Shown: piece after piece, positions 25,442 to 35,491 of the stretch
How the letters are laid out: each line of letters starts with the position of its first letter
Position numbering within the stretch: the stretch's first letter is position 1
From: Mycobacterium sp. SMC-2
GTDB taxonomy: Bacteria > Actinomycetota > Actinomycetes > Mycobacteriales > Mycobacteriaceae
Reading direction: 5' to 3'
Length of the DNA: 64,000 bases
NCBI RefSeq assembly: GCF_025263485.1
Contig: NZ_CP079863.1
Coordinates: 4,216,001 to 4,280,000, forward strand
The notes under the pieces: model-generated
What the model was told of the DNA's origin: nothing
What the model saw: only the letters and a program-made list of their open reading frames with translations
The model's database searches: none
Made by a program: the position numbers and the translations under genes

Positions 25442-25886
25442 GCTCCAATCGATTCGCCAGCCCGGCGAGCATCGCCTCGGACTGTCGGGCAAGGAAGCGA
25501 CACAAGACCCGTTCGGCCAGCGCTTGCATTGCGTGCGGCCCGATTTCGACGGTGCTGGTGAGGGTCACCATGGTGGTGGCCGACTCGCCGGCGGTCGGCG
25601 CCAGCGTCCAGCGGTTGGACACCCTGCGCAGACGACTGGGCAGGCCTTCGATGTCGTAGCCGAGGGCGCGCGGCGGCTCGAACTCGGTGATGCGCTCGAC
25701 GAGGGCGTCGCGTTTGACCTGCACTCGTCGGGCGGTGCCGAGAGGGCCCCCGTCGGGCCCGGAAAACAAGATGCACGAGTGGACGACGTTGCCGGCCCAC
25801 GAACTGATGGACCCGAAGTCTGCGAGGATTTCCCAGATGTCGCCGATGCGGGCCGCGATCGTGCGACTCCGGTGAATGTCGGACAC
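25428..25886 (-). CDS. SRPBCC (START-like) family protein
   Basis: A 152-residue single-domain protein of the polyketide cyclase/SRPBCC type. It begins with IHRSRTIAARIGDIWEILADFG, has a central WAGNV and RRVQVKRDALVERITEFEP segment, and ends in a long helix. These domains bind hydrophobic ligands in a deep pocket. The start is GTG 25886. The 3' end overlaps the sulfatase start, so the two may act in one pathway, but no ligand can be named. Confidence 0.75.
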   Translation of the reverse strand: MSDIHRSRTIAARIGDIWEILADFGSISSWAGNVVHSCILFSGPDGGPLGTARRVQVKRDALVERITEFEPPRALGYDIEGLPSRLRRVSNRWTLAPTAGESATTMVTLTSTVEIGPHAMQALAERVLCRFLARQSEAMLAGLANRLEHAGV

Positions 25887-25907
25887 CCGCTCACGCTACG
25901 CGACGGG

Positions 25908-26759
25908 CTAGCGGGTCAGGTGGAATATCGTCTCCACCGCCACCGCGCCCGCGCTGACCGCGATGGTCACCGCGAGCGCCGCCCAGTCCCCCAATTTCGG
26001 CCGCGCCGGAGCGGCAGAGAGTTGACCGATGCCGCCGCGGGCGGTGATCGCGTCGCCCATCTCATCGGCACGCCGCAGCGTCACCACGATGGCGGCGGCG
26101 ACCAAGTCGATCGAGTTGCCCGTCGTCTGCCGTACCCGAGCCTTGCGGCTTGGTGGCATATGGTTGGGCCGCAGCCGACGAGCGGCGTAGAGCACCTGGA
26201 ATTCCTCGATCAACAACGGAAAGGCGCGTAGCGCAAGAGCCAAGGCCACCGCCCACTCGTCAACCGGTATCCGCAGCAATTTGAACGGACGGCCCAAAAC
26301 CGCCAGGGCCGGCGCGATTTCGGCGACATTGGTGGTCCAGGACACCATCGCTCCCAGCCCAAGCAAAACCACCGATAGCGCGGTGATTCGCAGGAAGTTC
26401 AAGGCGCCGCCGAGCCCAACATCGACCCCGCCGACCGACACCATTGGGCTACCACCGGCCAACGCGGCCGTCACGAAACCCAATGCCACGAGGACCCACA
26501 GCCACCGCGGAATTGACGGAAGCGCACCGCGCGGGATGTGAGCGATCCAGATCGCCGCCAGGACCAGCGCGGCCACCGAACCAATCGTCACCCACCCCGG
26601 GTATAGGGTCAGCAACACCGAAACACCGAATACCACCAGGAGTTTGGTGCCGGCCCACAAGTTGTGGATTGCCGACCCTCCGGGCACCGGAACCAACAGC
26701 ACGACCGGACGCGAAGTGCGCGGGTTTCTATCGGGCGTCGGGTCCGGGCTCGCGGTCAC
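25908..26759 (-). CDS. ECF transporter transmembrane (T) subunit
   Basis: A 283-residue CbiQ/EcfT-type protein with several membrane helices. The two cytoplasmic coupling motifs are visible as YAARRLR and ITARGG, which touch the ATPases. GTG 26759 overlaps the stop of the ATPase gene in a GTGA. It connects the ATPase protein encoded upstream to a substrate-binding membrane component. Position matches Rv2325c. The substrate (vitamin or metal) is not indicated by the sequence. Confidence 0.85.
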   Translation of the reverse strand: MTASPDPTPDRNPRTSRPVVLLVPVPGGSAIHNLWAGTKLLVVFGVSVLLTLYPGWVTIGSVAALVLAAIWIAHIPRGALPSIPRWLWVLVALGFVTAALAGGSPMVSVGGVDVGLGGALNFLRITALSVVLLGLGAMVSWTTNVAEIAPALAVLGRPFKLLRIPVDEWAVALALALRAFPLLIEEFQVLYAARRLRPNHMPPSRKARVRQTTGNSIDLVAAAIVVTLRRADEMGDAITARGGIGQLSAAPARPKLGDWAALAVTIAVSAGAVAVETIFHLTR

Positions 26760-28834
26760 GCCACACCCCCAGCCGCGGCGGTGGCCGACATCGATCTCAG
26801 CGCGCCATTCTGCAGATGCAGAGTCCGCGGGCACACGGCTTCCAAACCGGCGAAGTCGTGCGAGATGACAACTACGGTCAGACCTCTATGGCGGCGCAGG
26901 TCCGCCAGCACGCTCAGCAGGCCCCGCTGGCTGTCGATGTCCAACCCCGCCAGCGGCTCATCGAGGATCAACACGCGTGGCGAACACGCCAGAAGCCCGG
27001 CCAGCACGACGCGTCGCATTTGGCCACCGCTGAGCTGATCGATGGGCCGCTCAGCCATCGTCGGTTCCAGTCCGACCGCGGCCAGGGCAGCGACCACGCG
27101 GCCTTTGTCGTGGTGCGAAAAGCCCGCCACCGAAGCGATTTCCAAGCCAACGTGGCTGCGCATCAACTGCAACCTCGCCGTCTGAAACGACAGCGCCACC
27201 GCGCCAACGTGCTCGCGGATGGGCTCGCCGTCGATCAAGCAGGCGCCGACGGTGGGAACGGTCAGCCCGGCCATGATCCACGCCAGCGTCGACTTGCCCG
27301 AGCCGTTGCCGCCGTGGATCAAGATCCCGTCGCCTTGTTCCACGACAAAGGTGATGTCGTGCAGCGCAGTCTTCGCCCACGGTGTGCCGCTGTTGTATTC
27401 GTGTGCGACGCCGACGATTTCGAGTACCGGCTTGGCCGGGGTGCGCTTGACCACGGTGACCGGCGACGGGGCCGGCGCGGTTTCGACCATGCCGGTGTTG
27501 TCGGGGGAATCGCTGAGGTTGATCGTCCGGTCCGCTGACGCGGCCTCGTTGTCGAAATGCGTGATGTGCACCAGGGCGGTCCGGTGCCGTTTGGGAAGGC
27601 CTGACAGCACATTCAACAGGACGTCACGACCCTCTTGGTCGATCATGCTGGTGAATTCGTCGGCGATCAGTAGCGCCGGCTCCCGAGCCAGCGCCGCGGC
27701 GAGCGCCAGGCGCTGCAGTTCGCCACCGGACAGGCTTCCGGTGTCACGTTCGGCAAAACCCTCCAGCCCTACTTCGCGCAGCAGATGGTCGACGTCGACC
27801 TCGGTGCCCGGCGGCAGCCCCCAGACCACGTCATCGGCCACCCTGGTTCCCAAGACCTGGCTCTTCGGGTGCTGCAGAACAAGCGCCGTGCCGCCCACCA
27901 TGCCCAACCCGATCGCGCCCGGGCGCTGCACGGAGCCCGACGTCGGTTGCCGGCCCGCCAGGATCAGCGTCAACGTGGTCTTCCCGGACCCGTTGGCGCC
28001 AATGACGGCGACGTGTTCGCCGACTTGGAGGTCCAGGCTGAGCTCACGCAACGCGTCTTGCTTGGCGTGGGGGTAGCGGAACCGCACCTTGTCCAACCGC
28101 ACGGGCACCGGCCCGATCGGGGCGTCGGGGGCCTCGTCCGGAGCGTCGAGTTTGTGCACATCCGGGACGTTGCCCATCCGGTTCAGCAAGCGAGACAGTG
28201 CCCACCAACCGATCAGCGACGAAATGATGACCGCGTAGGTGACGTAGCCGAAAATCAGCCACGGCCAGTAGTGCAGACCGAAGTCGAAGCACCGCTTGAC
28301 GTCGGCGCCGAGCCACCCGAGATCGACCCGGTTCAGAAATGCGACAACACCGTCGACGTTGGCCGTCATCACCTGAAAAATGAGATGGCGCAGCCGATTC
28401 AGGACCGCCAACAAGCCGACCGTCGCGGCACCGACGGCGACCCCGGCGATCAGGGACGCGACGGCCACGGTCGGTGTGCCCCTGCCCCTGCGTTTCACGG
28501 CCCCGGTCAACCCGCCGATGTAGGCACAGTTGGCAACGGTCAGGAAGCCGCCCAGCCCAGAGATGAGGAAGGCGATCGTTCCGGCGGCAAACGTCGCGGC
28601 GAAGAGCGCGCGAAGCCGGTAACGGTAGGTCAGCAGCCCCATGGGCACCGTGCCCAGCAGCGCCAATCCTTGCGCGAACGGGATCACCCCGGCGATGATC
28701 GCGATCACCGCGCAGAGCGCGCCCATGACCGAGGCCTGCGCCAACTCGGCCGGTTGTAGCGGTCCACCCCGACGGCGCGCACGAACGGGGCGGCGGGCAT
28801 TCACTTCACTGATTCTGCCAGGCGGCACCACCAA
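26756..28834 (-). CDS. ECF transporter ATPase: membrane domain fused to two ABC domains
   Basis: A ~692-residue fusion. Residues ~25-210 hold about six membrane helices that could act as the substrate-binding part. Two ABC domains follow: the first with Walker [10 protein letters not shown], signature LSGGELQR and Walker B LLIADE; the second with [17 protein letters not shown] and VLILDEP. So one chain supplies both ATPases and probably the S-type component, while the next gene supplies EcfT. The start is uncertain: TTG 28834, GTG 28831/28828 or GTG 28804, none with a clear ribosome binding site. Matches Rv2326c in order and size. Confidence 0.87.
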   Translation of the reverse strand: MVVPPGRISEVNARRPVRARRRGGPLQPAELAQASVMGALCAVIAIIAGVIPFAQGLALLGTVPMGLLTYRYRLRALFAATFAAGTIAFLISGLGGFLTVANCAYIGGLTGAVKRRGRGTPTVAVASLIAGVAVGAATVGLLAVLNRLRHLIFQVMTANVDGVVAFLNRVDLGWLGADVKRCFDFGLHYWPWLIFGYVTYAVIISSLIGWWALSRLLNRMGNVPDVHKLDAPDEAPDAPIGPVPVRLDKVRFRYPHAKQDALRELSLDLQVGEHVAVIGANGSGKTTLTLILAGRQPTSGSVQRPGAIGLGMVGGTALVLQHPKSQVLGTRVADDVVWGLPPGTEVDVDHLLREVGLEGFAERDTGSLSGGELQRLALAAALAREPALLIADEFTSMIDQEGRDVLLNVLSGLPKRHRTALVHITHFDNEAASADRTINLSDSPDNTGMVETAPAPSPVTVVKRTPAKPVLEIVGVAHEYNSGTPWAKTALHDITFVVEQGDGILIHGGNGSGKSTLAWIMAGLTVPTVGACLIDGEPIREHVGAVALSFQTARLQLMRSHVGLEIASVAGFSHHDKGRVVAALAAVGLEPTMAERPIDQLSGGQMRRVVLAGLLACSPRVLILDEPLAGLDIDSQRGLLSVLADLRRHRGLTVVVISHDFAGLEAVCPRTLHLQNGALRSMSATAAAGGVA

Positions 28835-28912
28835 GTTGGTTCGTCACACTTCGTGAGTTCCGGCTCGATTCGGACCGCCGCTCCTCGTCTCGCTTAGCAA
28901 AGCTATGGAACT
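28835..28912. promoter_or_regulatory. divergent promoter region between the ECF operon and the MarR regulator
   Basis: A 78-bp spacer. A small dyad TAGC-AAA-GCTA sits at 28895-28905, just upstream of the MarR start, followed by a direct repeat CTATGGAACTATGG. This is the place where a MarR dimer could control both directions. The evidence is weak because the arms are only 4 bp. Confidence 0.35.
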
Positions 28913-29392
28913 ATGGGTTACATGGACAGAGTTGTCGAGGGCGGAGACGTCGGGGCTCAGCAGTTGGGAGCGGACCTGCTCGCCGTGGTGGCGCGGCTCA
29001 ACCGGCTGGCCACCCAGCGGATCCAGATGCCGCTGCCCGCGGCCCAGGCCCGGCTGCTCGCCACGATCGAGGCCCACGGGGAAGCCCGAATCGGCGACCT
29101 GGCCGCCGTCGATCACTGCTCACAACCGACCATGACCACGCAGGTGCGCCGGCTCGAGGACGCCGGCCTGGTCACTCGAACCGTCGACCCGGGCGACGCC
29201 CGCGCCGTCCGGATCCGGATCACACCCCAGGGGAGGCGCACGCTCAACGCGGTTCGCACCGACCGGGCGGCCGCAATCGAACCGCAACTGGCGTTGCTCG
29301 AGCCGGGTGACCGCCAGGTTCTGACGGAGGCGGTCGAGGTGTTGCGCCGGCTCCTCGAAAATGCGTCGCCGGGTCGGCGTAACACGCTGTGA
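28913..29392 (+). CDS. MarR family transcriptional regulator
   Basis: A 159-residue winged-helix regulator. The recognition segment is DHCSQPTMTTQVRRLEDAG and the wing is RTVDPGDARAVRIRITPQG. It is divergent from the ECF transporter operon and 80 bp upstream of the FHA-ABC gene on its own strand, so either could be a target. ATG 28922 is an alternative start nine bases in. Matches Rv2327 in position. Confidence 0.88.
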   Translation: MGYMDRVVEGGDVGAQQLGADLLAVVARLNRLATQRIQMPLPAAQARLLATIEAHGEARIGDLAAVDHCSQPTMTTQVRRLEDAGLVTRTVDPGDARAVRIRITPQGRRTLNAVRTDRAAAIEPQLALLEPGDRQVLTEAVEVLRRLLENASPGRRNTL

Positions 29393-29472
29393 TGGGCAGG
29401 ACCCCGGTGGAGAGACGGCGGCCAGCGGGTAGACACTGAGTCGAGCTGACCGTGTGACGAAAGGTGGCGGCC

Positions 29473-31797
29473 ATGCGGCCCGAGGCTTCCGCGTTCAGAG
29501 CCTCCCCGTTGACCGTATGGGTCGGGTCGGCGCGATTCGACTTCTCGCCGGGGCGCGACGTGATCATCGGCTACGGCCCGGGCAGCGACATCGCCCTCGA
29601 ACGCCTCGGAACTCCGACCTCGCCACCGCCGGCGCCCCGCCCCGAGGTGGTGCTGCGGTTCGCCGGCACGCACTGGGTGGCCATTGATCTGAGCCACAAC
29701 GGCATCTTCGTCGACGGCGCACGGGCATCGACGGTGAATATTCGCAACGGTCAGGCGATCAGCCTCGGTGATCCGCAGCGCGGTCCGCGGCTGGTCTTTC
29801 AAATCGCTCACCACGCCGGTCCGCCCAGGCCGGCTCCTCGGCCGCCCGCTTACCCACCGCCTCCTCCTCCCGTCGCGCCCCAACCCGCGCGCCCCAACGA
29901 TCCGAACCTGCGGGCCCCGACCGAGCGGGAGACCCAGCGCATGCGCGCACTGCCGCAGCAACCGGCACCACCCCCTTCGCCGCCCGCCGCTGCGGATGAG
30001 CAGGCGAAGGGTCCGGGCCTGATCGAGCGGATGATCACCTCCAAACTGCGCGTCGCGCGTCCGTCCTTTCGCACCGCGCAGGGAAATACCACCTATCGCT
30101 TGCCGCTCAAGGCCGAGGCCCGCACCGTCGGGGTGGCCGCCTACCAGCTGGGACTTACCGTCGACGGGCGCGAACTGCTGTCGGGCGTCTCGTTCGCCGC
30201 GCGGCCGGGCATGTTCACCGCGGTCGTCGGGCCGTCAGCCACACGCAACTCCGCCCTGCTCGGGCTGCTCGCCGGAACCAGGCAACTCAGCTCCGGGCGC
30301 GTGACCGTCGACGGCCACGACGTGCACGCGGAGCCGGAGCACATGCGCACCCGCATCGGCGTTGTGTCGCCCGACGACCGCTTGCACCGGCAGCTCACCG
30401 TCGACAAGGCGGTGCGGTACGCCGCCGAAATGCGCCTGCCCCAGGATGTCTCAGCCGAGCAACGTGACCGCGTGGTCAGCCAGGTCCTCGAGGAGCTCGG
30501 CCTCACGCCACACCGGGCCACCCGGATCGGCAAACTGCCACCCGAGGTGCGCCGGTGCGCCGCGCTGGCGGTCGAGCTCATCACCCGGCCGACCCTGCTC
30601 GTCGTCGACGAGCCGAGCGCCGGTCTGGATGCTGAGCAACAGCGTCACGTGATGGCGATGTTGCGCCGGCAGGCCGACATTGGCTGCGCGGTCGTGGTGG
30701 CCGTGTCATCGCAAACGTCGTTGCCGAACCTCGACCTGTGCGACCAGGTGCTGGTCTTGACCGCAGCCGGGACGACGGCATTTTTCGGGCCGCCCCCGCA
30801 GATCGAGCCCGCGATGGGCACCGCCGACTGGTCGCAGGTGCTCGCGCGGGTGAGCGCCGATCCCAACGGAACTTACCGAGCGTTTCTCGCCCGGCCGCAG
30901 GCATCGGCGTCGGCGGCGCCGCCAGAAGTCGTCGCGCCGTCGCCGCCTCCCACCCAAGCCCCCCTGACGCGCCAATTCGGGTTGCTGGCCCGGCGCGACG
31001 TCCGACTGCTGTTCGCCGGCCGCCTCTATCTGGTGTTCTTGGCGATTCTGCCGTTCGCGCTGGCGGGCCTGACCCTGCTGATCCCGGGTGATTCGGGCCT
31101 TGCCCGGCCCAGCGCGGGCAGCGCCCACCCGCACGAAGCCATCGAGATCCTGGCCGCCCTCAACGTCGCCGCAGTGATCATCGGCACCGCGCTGACCTTC
31201 CGGGCCGTGGTGGGCGAGCATCGCATCTTCCGGCGCGAGCAGGCTCTCGGGCTCTCGACCGCGGCCTACCTGGCCGCCAAAGTCCTCGTGTTCGGCCTGG
31301 CCTCGGCCGTCCTGGCGGCCATCGTGTTCGCCATCGTCATCGCCGACAAGGGCGGGCCCGCGCGTGGCGCCGTCTTGCTGCACAACGCCACGGTCGAGCT
31401 CTGCGTAAGCGTCGCGGTGACGGCCGCCGTGTCGGCGGTGGTCGGGCTGGCGTTGTCGACGCTCGGCAAGTCGCTGCGCGAAGTCCTGCCGCTGCTGCTG
31501 CCGGTGATCCTGGCATCCGCACTGTTCAACGGGAGCCTCGTTCACCTGGTGAGCAAGTGGGGCTTCCAACAGGTCTCGTGGTTCGTCCCGGCCCAATGGG
31601 GCTTCGCCGCGTTGGCGTCCACGGTCGACCTGCGCAGGGTTGACGCGCTGGCCGCCGACTCCGAGACGTGGACCCACTACAGCGGCTGGTGGGTGTTCGA
31701 CATGACGATGCTCGTGCTCTTCGGCGTGGCGGCGGGGGGCTTCGCCCTCTACCGGCTGAGGCGCCGAAGCGGTCACATCGCGAACAACAGGAACTGA
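29473..31797 (+). CDS. FHA-ABC transporter fusion with degenerate ATPase motifs (Rv1747-like)
   Basis: A 774-residue protein in the architecture of mycobacterial Rv1747: FHA-like domain (~10-120), Pro-rich linker (~120-180), ABC domain (~215-450), and an ABC-2 type membrane domain with six helices (~510-774). The ATPase is damaged: Walker A reads GPSATRNS, with Asn-259 where Lys is required; the signature LSGGQ is replaced by LPPEV; the switch His is replaced in AVSSQ. Walker B (LLVVDEPSAGLD) remains. The FHA part also lacks the usual GR and SxxH residues. ATG 29473 has AAAGGTGG upstream. Transport by ATP hydrolysis looks unlikely unless it pairs with another ATPase. The 3' end overlaps the convergent gene by 25 bp. 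Confidence 0.82.
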   Translation: MRPEASAFRASPLTVWVGSARFDFSPGRDVIIGYGPGSDIALERLGTPTSPPPAPRPEVVLRFAGTHWVAIDLSHNGIFVDGARASTVNIRNGQAISLGDPQRGPRLVFQIAHHAGPPRPAPRPPAYPPPPPPVAPQPARPNDPNLRAPTERETQRMRALPQQPAPPPSPPAAADEQAKGPGLIERMITSKLRVARPSFRTAQGNTTYRLPLKAEARTVGVAAYQLGLTVDGRELLSGVSFAARPGMFTAVVGPSATRNSALLGLLAGTRQLSSGRVTVDGHDVHAEPEHMRTRIGVVSPDDRLHRQLTVDKAVRYAAEMRLPQDVSAEQRDRVVSQVLEELGLTPHRATRIGKLPPEVRRCAALAVELITRPTLLVVDEPSAGLDAEQQRHVMAMLRRQADIGCAVVVAVSSQTSLPNLDLCDQVLVLTAAGTTAFFGPPPQIEPAMGTADWSQVLARVSADPNGTYRAFLARPQASASAAPPEVVAPSPPPTQAPLTRQFGLLARRDVRLLFAGRLYLVFLAILPFALAGLTLLIPGDSGLARPSAGSAHPHEAIEILAALNVAAVIIGTALTFRAVVGEHRIFRREQALGLSTAAYLAAKVLVFGLASAVLAAIVFAIVIADKGGPARGAVLLHNATVELCVSVAVTAAVSAVVGLALSTLGKSLREVLPLLLPVILASALFNGSLVHLVSKWGFQQVSWFVPAQWGFAALASTVDLRRVDALAADSETWTHYSGWWVFDMTMLVLFGVAAGGFALYRLRRRSGHIANNRN

Positions 31798-32887
31798 GTG
31801 ACCTGACCGGGTTTGAAGTTGTTGTCGCTGACCAGCACCACCGATTGGCGACCGTCGGGCAGTTTGGGTCCCAGGGTGATGCCCTCGACGTTGTCCAGCG
31901 GCGACAGTCCCGGTGTGGCGGACAGGTCGACCGCCAGCGATTTTCCCATCGCGCTCACGGCCGCGTTCTGCAGCGACGGCGTGGCCAAAACGTCGGTCGC
32001 GGCACCGATTTCGGCCCGGTAGATTCGCACGGTCGGCGGCCAGGCGGAGGATCGTTCGACCACCAGAAACGTCGTGTCCGACAGCGCCACCAAGTCCGAG
32101 AGACCGTTGAGGCCGGCGGGCGGGGCGGGCGGCTCCATCGGGTAGGCGTACTGAGCGGTGGGCGCCCCGGTGGCGACGTCGAATTTGGTGATCCGGGTGA
32201 GCACGCGGTGGCCGTCGCCGCCGGCCGGGCCGTCGTTGTATCCGGGCTCCTCCATCGCGGCGAACAACGATCGGCCGTCAGGTGTCAGTGCCAACCCCTC
32301 GAGCGCCTTGTCCCGGCGCGGACCCGTGGGCTGCGCGGACATCATGAGATTGCCCGGGAGGGTGAACTCGCCGAGGTAGGCGCCGTCCAGCGCGGCGATC
32401 CGGACCCACGGGTCGAGCAACACCGGCCCCGCGGTGAGCCGCTCGCCTTCGGAGGACCAATACAGCCGCTGCCGAACCGGGTCGAAGGCGACGCCCTCGG
32501 GATCGGGGGGAACGACCGGCGGCGTGGTGTCCAGGGTCAGCGGCCGAAACGGCCGACCGGAACGGTCCAGCAACGGGTGGGTACCGGGAACTTGACCTCG
32601 TCAATTCCCCTGCCGGATAAGGAGAGCTCCACGGTGTAGAACCGGGCCGGGTTCTTCTTCGAGCGGTCGTCGCTGATGACGTAGTACAGCTGACGGCCCG
32701 GGTCATAGCTGAGCGCCGACAGCCCGCCGATGACGGTGCCGTCGAAGGTGGCATCGAACGGCACCTGCGACTGCCCGAGATAAGTCAGCATGGGCCGCGG
32801 CGCGGTCGCGGGCCCGGGCGGATGCGCGGGTGCGCATCCGGCGAACACCAGGGCGACGCACATGCACGCTGCCTGGAGGCGACCCAT
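31773..32887 (-). pseudogene. phytase-like esterase-domain lipoprotein, frameshifted
   Basis: Two frames together make one secreted lipoprotein. The first (from ATG 32887) has a signal peptide with lipobox VFAGC and the opening FDGTVIGGLSALSYDPGRQ, ending after DEVKFPVPT. The second resumes as HPLLDRSGRPF and carries PEGVAFDPVRQRLYWSSEG and KALEGLALTPDGRSLF, typical of the phytase-like beta-propeller family. The break is at about 32585-32600 and fits loss of one base. It is either a recent pseudogene or a sequencing error. The 3' end overlaps the FHA-ABC gene by 25 bp, tail to tail. Confidence 0.75.
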
Positions 32888-33025
32888 ACCCGCGAAGGTA
32901 TCGCCGAGCGTGCACTCAGCGCGAAAATCGGGCCGCGACCTCGCACTGGATGCACGCTGGGCGAAAACGGCGATTGGCATCCGGTTGTTATTCCCGCGAC
33001 GCGAACCGCAGGATACGGTCGGGTT
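32888..33025. promoter_or_regulatory. divergent intergenic region, no recognised element
   Basis: These 138 bp separate the phytase-like gene from the acyl-CoA oxidase-type gene and must hold both promoters. I see no convincing dyad, repeat or consensus promoter. Confidence 0.3.
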
Positions 33026-34978
33026 ATGGCGCCAGACACCACCACCATCGCCGACCATCTGCGCAACGCCCTCGACGGGCGTTGGCGCGACACCAGGAAC
33101 CAGCTGCGGTCCACCATGAGCGAGGACCTCTTCCGGCCGCACTACACCCCGAACACGGTGATCGCCCGCACCAAGGTGGCCGAGCAGATGAGGATCATGG
33201 CGGCGTTCGGTGCCGCAGCCGACAATTTCCGCAAGGAGCACGGCGGAACGGGCGACATCGGCGCGGCGATCACGATGATCGAGATGCTCGCGATGTCGGA
33301 TCTGTCGCTGATGGTGAAGGCCGGGGTGCAGTGGGGGCTGTTCGGCGGCGCGGTCGAGAATCTGGGCACCGAGCGCCACCACGAGGCGTACGTGAAGAAG
33401 ATCATCAGCCTTGAACTACGGGGCTGCTTCGCGATGACCGAGACCGGGCACGGCAGCGACGTTCAGTCGCTGGAGACCACCGCGACCTACGACCCGGCGA
33501 CCGAGGAGTTCGTCATCGACTCCCCCACGCCGACCGCCCGCAAGGACTACATCGGTGGTGCGGCCGAAACGGCCACCATGGCAGCGGTATTCGCCCAACT
33601 GATCACGACCGAGGACGGCAAGCCGGTCAACCACGGCGTGCATTGTCTGCTGGCGCCGATCCGCGACGCCGACGGCAACGACCTTCCGGGCGTGACGACG
33701 TCGGACTGTGAGTACAAGGGCGGGCTGCCCGGCGTCGACAACGGCCGCATTGTGTTCGACCACGTCCGCGTCCCGCGGGTGAACCTGCTGAACAAGTACG
33801 GCGACGTGGCCCCGGACGGCACCTACAGCTCGCCGATCGAGAACTCCAACCGCCGGTTCTTCACCATGCTGGGGACGTTGGTCCGCGGGCGGATCACTGT
33901 GGGTGGCAGCGCGGGCGCCGCCGCCCGCGTCGCCTTGGACATCGCCACGCGATACGCGTTGCAGCGCAAGCAATTCTGCGCTCCCGACGATGAGTCCGAG
34001 GTGCTGATCATGGACTACCTGGTGCACCAGCGCCGGCTGTTTCCGTTGATCGCAAAGTCATACGCGCTGCAGTTCGCCCAGAACGAGCTGGTCAGTAAAT
34101 GCCACGACATCCAGACCGCGGACGCGCCCGACGCCGACGAGCAGCGCGAATTGGAGGCTCGCGCCGCCGGTTTGAAGGCGGCCAACACGTGGCACGCGTC
34201 GCGGGCAATTCAGGAGGCGCGGGAGGCTTGCGGCGGCGCGGGCTACATGGCCGAGAACCGGTTGATCGCGCTGCGCGGCGACACCGACGTGTTCACCACG
34301 TTCGAGGGCGACAACCACGTGCTGACGCAGCTGGTCGCCAAGGAGCTGCTGACGGCTTACGCCGATGACATCCGCAGCATGAGCCCGGTCGAATGGGTGC
34401 GCTTCGCCGCCAACACCGTCGGCGAGCGCGTCGTCAAACGCACTGCGGCAGAGATCATTATCCAAACGATCGTCGACGCCCGGCAAGACAGCGAGGAAGA
34501 GGGCAGCCTCTTCAACCGCGGTACGCAGATCAAGATGTTCGAGGACCGGGAAGAGTACCTGCTGGCGTCGGTCGCGCGCCGACTGCAGGCCAAATCCAAG
34601 GAAATGTCGGAATTCGACGCGTTCAACTCGGTGCAGGACCACGTCCTACACGCCGCGGCCGCACACATCGACCGGGTGGTGCTCGAGGCGTTCGTCGCCG
34701 GCATCGACGCCTGCCCGCACGAGGAGGCCCGCGAGCTGCTGGGCGTTCTGTGCGATCTGTATGCGCTGTCGGTCATCGAGGACGACAAGGCCTGGTACAT
34801 CGAGCATCGGTACCTGTCCACCGAGCGGGCCAAGGCGGTGACGCGGGGTATCAACGACCGGTGCCGCGCGCTGCGGCCGAACGCGGAAACGCTCGTCGAC
34901 GGTTTCGGGATCCCGGAACAGTTGCGCTACGCCGAGATGTTGCACCCGGAGAACTTGACGGACGGCGTCGCGAGCTGA
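33026..34978 (+). CDS. acyl-CoA dehydrogenase/oxidase family protein
   Basis: A 650-residue flavoenzyme with the size and layout of acyl-CoA oxidases rather than the ~390-residue dehydrogenases. FAD-binding segments include CFAMTETGHGSDVQ, and the substrate-oxidising region has ACGGAGYMAENR then TFEGDN, where the Glu is the expected catalytic base. It would oxidise acyl-CoA thioesters to enoyl-CoA in beta-oxidation; whether electrons go to oxygen or ETF is not clear. ATG 33026 follows a short leader; an in-frame extension upstream would overlap the divergent promoter. No other fatty-acid genes adjoin it. Confidence 0.88.
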   Translation: MAPDTTTIADHLRNALDGRWRDTRNQLRSTMSEDLFRPHYTPNTVIARTKVAEQMRIMAAFGAAADNFRKEHGGTGDIGAAITMIEMLAMSDLSLMVKAGVQWGLFGGAVENLGTERHHEAYVKKIISLELRGCFAMTETGHGSDVQSLETTATYDPATEEFVIDSPTPTARKDYIGGAAETATMAAVFAQLITTEDGKPVNHGVHCLLAPIRDADGNDLPGVTTSDCEYKGGLPGVDNGRIVFDHVRVPRVNLLNKYGDVAPDGTYSSPIENSNRRFFTMLGTLVRGRITVGGSAGAAARVALDIATRYALQRKQFCAPDDESEVLIMDYLVHQRRLFPLIAKSYALQFAQNELVSKCHDIQTADAPDADEQRELEARAAGLKAANTWHASRAIQEAREACGGAGYMAENRLIALRGDTDVFTTFEGDNHVLTQLVAKELLTAYADDIRSMSPVEWVRFAANTVGERVVKRTAAEIIIQTIVDARQDSEEEGSLFNRGTQIKMFEDREEYLLASVARRLQAKSKEMSEFDAFNSVQDHVLHAAAAHIDRVVLEAFVAGIDACPHEEARELLGVLCDLYALSVIEDDKAWYIEHRYLSTERAKAVTRGINDRCRALRPNAETLVDGFGIPEQLRYAEMLHPENLTDGVAS

Positions 34979-35008
34979 CCAGCTGGTTGCGCACGTTGTA
35001 GCGCAACG

Positions 35009-35491
35009 CTACTGATTGGGTATTTTGCCGAGCGCCTTCAGCTTGCCGTCCTGACCGATCTCGAACTTCACCGTGCCGCTGCCGGTGGGACAGCACGGCT
35101 GATCGTTGCCCTTCAACCATTGGTACTGAACGGCGACGGTGTCATCGGAGGGCGGCAATACGGTGATGTATGGCTTGGGATTTGGGGTGGGCGTACCCAG
35201 CGGCGTGTTGTGATCGAAGAACAGCAGCTGCTGCGGGGTCGATTCGCTGGCGATGGTCGGGATGATCTGAACCCAGTACAAACGGCACTTCTTGGCATGT
35301 CCCCGAGCGATTTCCACCCAAGTCGTTCCGGGGATGGTGATGGGAACCGACGCGATGGCCCGCCGCACCGTGTCGGCCGTCGGGCCGTCGGAGTCCTTGC
35401 ACTTGTCGGGTGACATCGGCGGCGAACCGGTGTGCTTCCCGCCGCAACCGGAGGCCAGCAGGATCAACAGGATCACAATCAGCCGACGCAC
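35009..35491 (-). CDS. lppP: lipoprotein LppP
   Basis: A 160-residue exported lipoprotein with lipobox LLASGC at residues ~11-16. The mature part has four more Cys, including CCPTGSG, that could form disulfides. It has the length and position of mycobacterial LppP (Rv2330c); its biochemical role is unknown. It is divergent from the nitrate reductase gene and shares the 283-bp regulatory region with it. Confidence 0.8.
   Translation of the reverse strand: MRRLIVILLILLASGCGGKHTGSPPMSPDKCKDSDGPTADTVRRAIASVPITIPGTTWVEIARGHAKKCRLYWVQIIPTIASESTPQQLLFFDHNTPLGTPTPNPKPYITVLPPSDDTVAVQYQWLKGNDQPCCPTGSGTVKFEIGQDGKLKALGKIPNQ

Noticed and set aside
31773..32887. Programmed -1 frameshift in the phytase-like gene
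   Set aside because: No slippery heptamer or downstream pseudoknot is visible at the join, and the family has no such precedent I know of.
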